Shown here: positions 62,722 through 64,000 of the stretch, in pieces
Layout: every line of letters starts with the position of its first letter
Position numbering within the stretch: the first letter of the stretch is position 1
Source: Tolypothrix sp. PCC 7712
GTDB lineage: Bacteria > Cyanobacteriota > Cyanobacteriia > Cyanobacteriales > Nostocaceae
Direction of reading: 5' to 3'
Length of the DNA stretch: 64,000 nucleotides
Assembly (NCBI RefSeq): GCF_025860405.1
Contig: NZ_CP063785.1
Coordinates: 3,286,001-3,350,000, forward strand
Notes under the pieces: generated by a model
Databases searched by the model: none
Told to the model about the DNA's origin: nothing
Seen by the model: only the letters and a program-made list of their open reading frames with translations
Position numbers and translations under genes: made by a program

Positions 62722-64000
62722 GGGCTTGCTGAAAAAGTCATTCCAAGGCAAGAGAAAAATTGACTCAGTAGTCAGGGAAGAGCAAATATAAGTTTTTGTT
62801 GTCTGCAATCAAACGGAACATCACTTTTGCTAATAAAAGAAGTGAAAAAAGATGTAATGTTGAAAAATTGGCATAAAAATTCCCAAAAAAGCCGTGAAAC
62901 AAGGGTAGAAAGATTCATGACTAAAAAAGTAATAGCAATAGCAGTGACAGAGGTATGAGGAAGTTTAGCCATGACTCTACCCAAGCTAAATCTTCGTTTA
63001 CCTTGTCCGAATTTACCCTCAATAGAGTTACGAATTAGCTCATCTTCTCGTGCTTGTTTCTTTTTTTCAGGACTGACATTTTTAGGTGGTCTCCCTAAAG
63101 GTGGCCCACTAATTCTAATTCCTCTTTCTTGACACCAAGAGCGGTTGTCTCTAGTGCGATAAATTTTATCAACATGAACTGATTGAGGATAATACCCGGT
63201 GTAGTTTTTGTAGGCTTCTACTTGTGATTTTAAGTCGCCTGATTCGTTAAAATTATCCCAACTAATATGGTCTAAAAATACATAGCCATCATAGCAACTA
63301 GCTGAAAGCTTTGCCCCAAACTCTACTTTTTTTCCAGCTTTACCACGGACTATCGGACGAATGTGTGGTTGATTTAAACTGACAATACGGTCTTCTATAC
63401 TAATTTTTTTATTTTCATATAACCAAAGTTGTTGACGATAAATTTCTGCTACTACCAGTAATTTCTTATATTGCCTATTACTCAGGTTGAAGAGTGACGC
63501 ACCTAACTCCATTAGCTGCTGAATGTGAACTAAATTTCTTTTGATATATTGTAGTTGCCGTTTAATGGCTTTCCTTCTTTCTTTAATGGTCGGTTTTCTT
63601 TTTTTGGCTACCAATAAGTAATTCTTTCTAGCTATATTTCTATAGGTTCTCGGTTTTTTGATACTCTTTAACAAGAGGGAGTTATATAAAATATCTATAA
63701 TTGTTTCTGTATGCTTTCTGGCTTGATTTAATAATCCTAAGTCTGTGGGATAACTGATATCCGCTGGCGCACAACTCGCATCTAATATTAATTTTCCCCG
63801 ATTGGTCGGCTCATTTTTTAAATCCTCGGTTTCTGACTTTTTTGATTTTACTTCTACCTCCTCTTTACTTTCTAACACTTGCTTGACTATTTCTCGATTC
63901 AGTTTGTTAACTAATTTTATATCTATTCTTTCTCTAAAGTGAACTAACATTGACGCATCAAATGGGGCATTATTGCTATAGCAAGACATTCCTATAAAGT
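62722..64000 (-). mobile_element. Insertion sequence, right part (cut by window edge)
   Basis: From a candidate end (GGGCTTGCTGAAAAAGT at 62722-62738) through the transposase to the window edge. The other end is outside, so terminal inverted repeats cannot be confirmed. Confidence 0.6.
62772..64000 (-). CDS. IS5/IS1182-type DDE transposase (5' end outside window)
   Basis: At least 408 residues; the frame has no stop at the edge (FIG precedes MSCYSNNAPFD), and in family members that Met is internal, so the start lies beyond 64000. DDE residues: KLILDASCAPADISYPTD (first Asp), QSVHVDKIYRTRDNRSWCQ (second Asp) and RNSIEGKFGQGKRRFSLG (Glu). It moves the IS by cut-and-paste. The C-terminal tail after the MNLSTLVSRLF block ends at 62772. 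Reading frame intact. AT-rich relative to neighbours, as expected of a mobile gene. Confidence 0.88.
   Translation of the reverse strand, partial: FIGMSCYSNNAPFDASMLVHFRERIDIKLVNKLNREIVKQVLESKEEVEVKSKKSETEDLKNEPTNRGKLILDASCAPADISYPTDLGLLNQARKHTETIIDILYNSLLLKSIKKPRTYRNIARKNYLLVAKKRKPTIKERRKAIKRQLQYIKRNLVHIQQLMELGASLFNLSNRQYKKLLVVAEIYRQQLWLYENKKISIEDRIVSLNQPHIRPIVRGKAGKKVEFGAKLSASCYDGYVFLDHISWDNFNESGDLKSQVEAYKNYTGYYPQSVHVDKIYRTRDNRSWCQERGIRISGPPLGRPPKNVSPEKKKQAREDELIRNSIEGKFGQGKRRFSLGRVMAKLPHTSVTAIAITFLVMNLSTLVSRLFWEFLCQFFNITSFFTSFISKSDVPFDCRQQKLIFALP

Overview
The window looks like chromosome from a filamentous, probably heterocyst-forming (Nostocales) cyanobacterium. The grounds are: abundant HIP1 octamers (GCGATCGC) inside genes; many intergenic arrays of degenerate heptanucleotides (CCCCAGT/CCCCAAT, GGTAATG/GGTAATT, TTGACCC); cyanobacterial families (bifunctional ThiE, NIL domain, KGK domain, DUF1517, giant hybrid Ser/Thr-His kinase, orthocaspase-like protein); and a split bidirectional hydrogenase locus with hoxUYH but no hoxEF. 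The species cannot be fixed from sequence alone. No tRNA, rRNA or CRISPR array was seen. Both ends cut genes: an Hsp70-like protein at the left and an IS transposase at the right.

Layout. 0-13 kb: Hsp70/actin-like ATPase with a long disordered N-terminus, an exopolysaccharide-type sugar transferase, an orphan sugar ABC permease, a membrane histidine kinase, moeA, an RDD membrane protein, then rpmG-rpsR-RNase II. 13-19 kb: a possible small-RNA terminator in a long gap, a SpoIID-like protein, and a leftward sulfate uptake operon sbpA-cysT-cysW-NIL. 19-22 kb: a remnant of a second sulfate-binding protein gene, a hairpin MITE, a tyrosine recombinase, then thiE-thiS. 22-34 kb: glycosyltransferase, DUF1517 protein, small membrane protein, KGK-DUF952 gene pair and a 1,805-residue hybrid kinase. 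34-46 kb: a large AAA+ ATPase, a small secreted protein, then hcp divergent from hoxU-hoxY-hoxH-hoxW and an acyl-CoA synthetase (ADP-forming)/GNAT fusion, which reads as a fermentative/redox island. 46-57 kb: an orthocaspase-like protein lacking both catalytic residues, ATP sulfurylase, tandem metallophosphoesterases, a fusion of an Mrr-type nuclease domain to a ParA-type ATPase, and an MFS transporter. 57-64 kb: a CrtISO-like FAD oxidoreductase divergent from an MlaF/MlaD-type lipid transport pair and a Rieske oxygenase, then a hairpin MITE abutting an IS copy.

Working together: sbpA-cysTW-NIL and sat supply sulfate and activate it. thiE-thiS make thiamine. HoxUYH with its protease HoxW, Hcp and the acyl-CoA synthetase fit dark anaerobic or redox-stress metabolism. 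hoxU and hoxW share an identical 15-base upstream motif, and hcp has a Crp/Fnr-like palindrome.

Most unusual items: the Mrr-ParA fusion (candidate defence or DNA-maintenance protein); a 126-bp MITE present twice, each time with a perfect 10-bp target duplication; the ordered composite heptad repeats; the Tyr/Ser pseudo-orthocaspase; and the shared hox motif. Functions are inferred from family motifs read by eye; no database search was possible.
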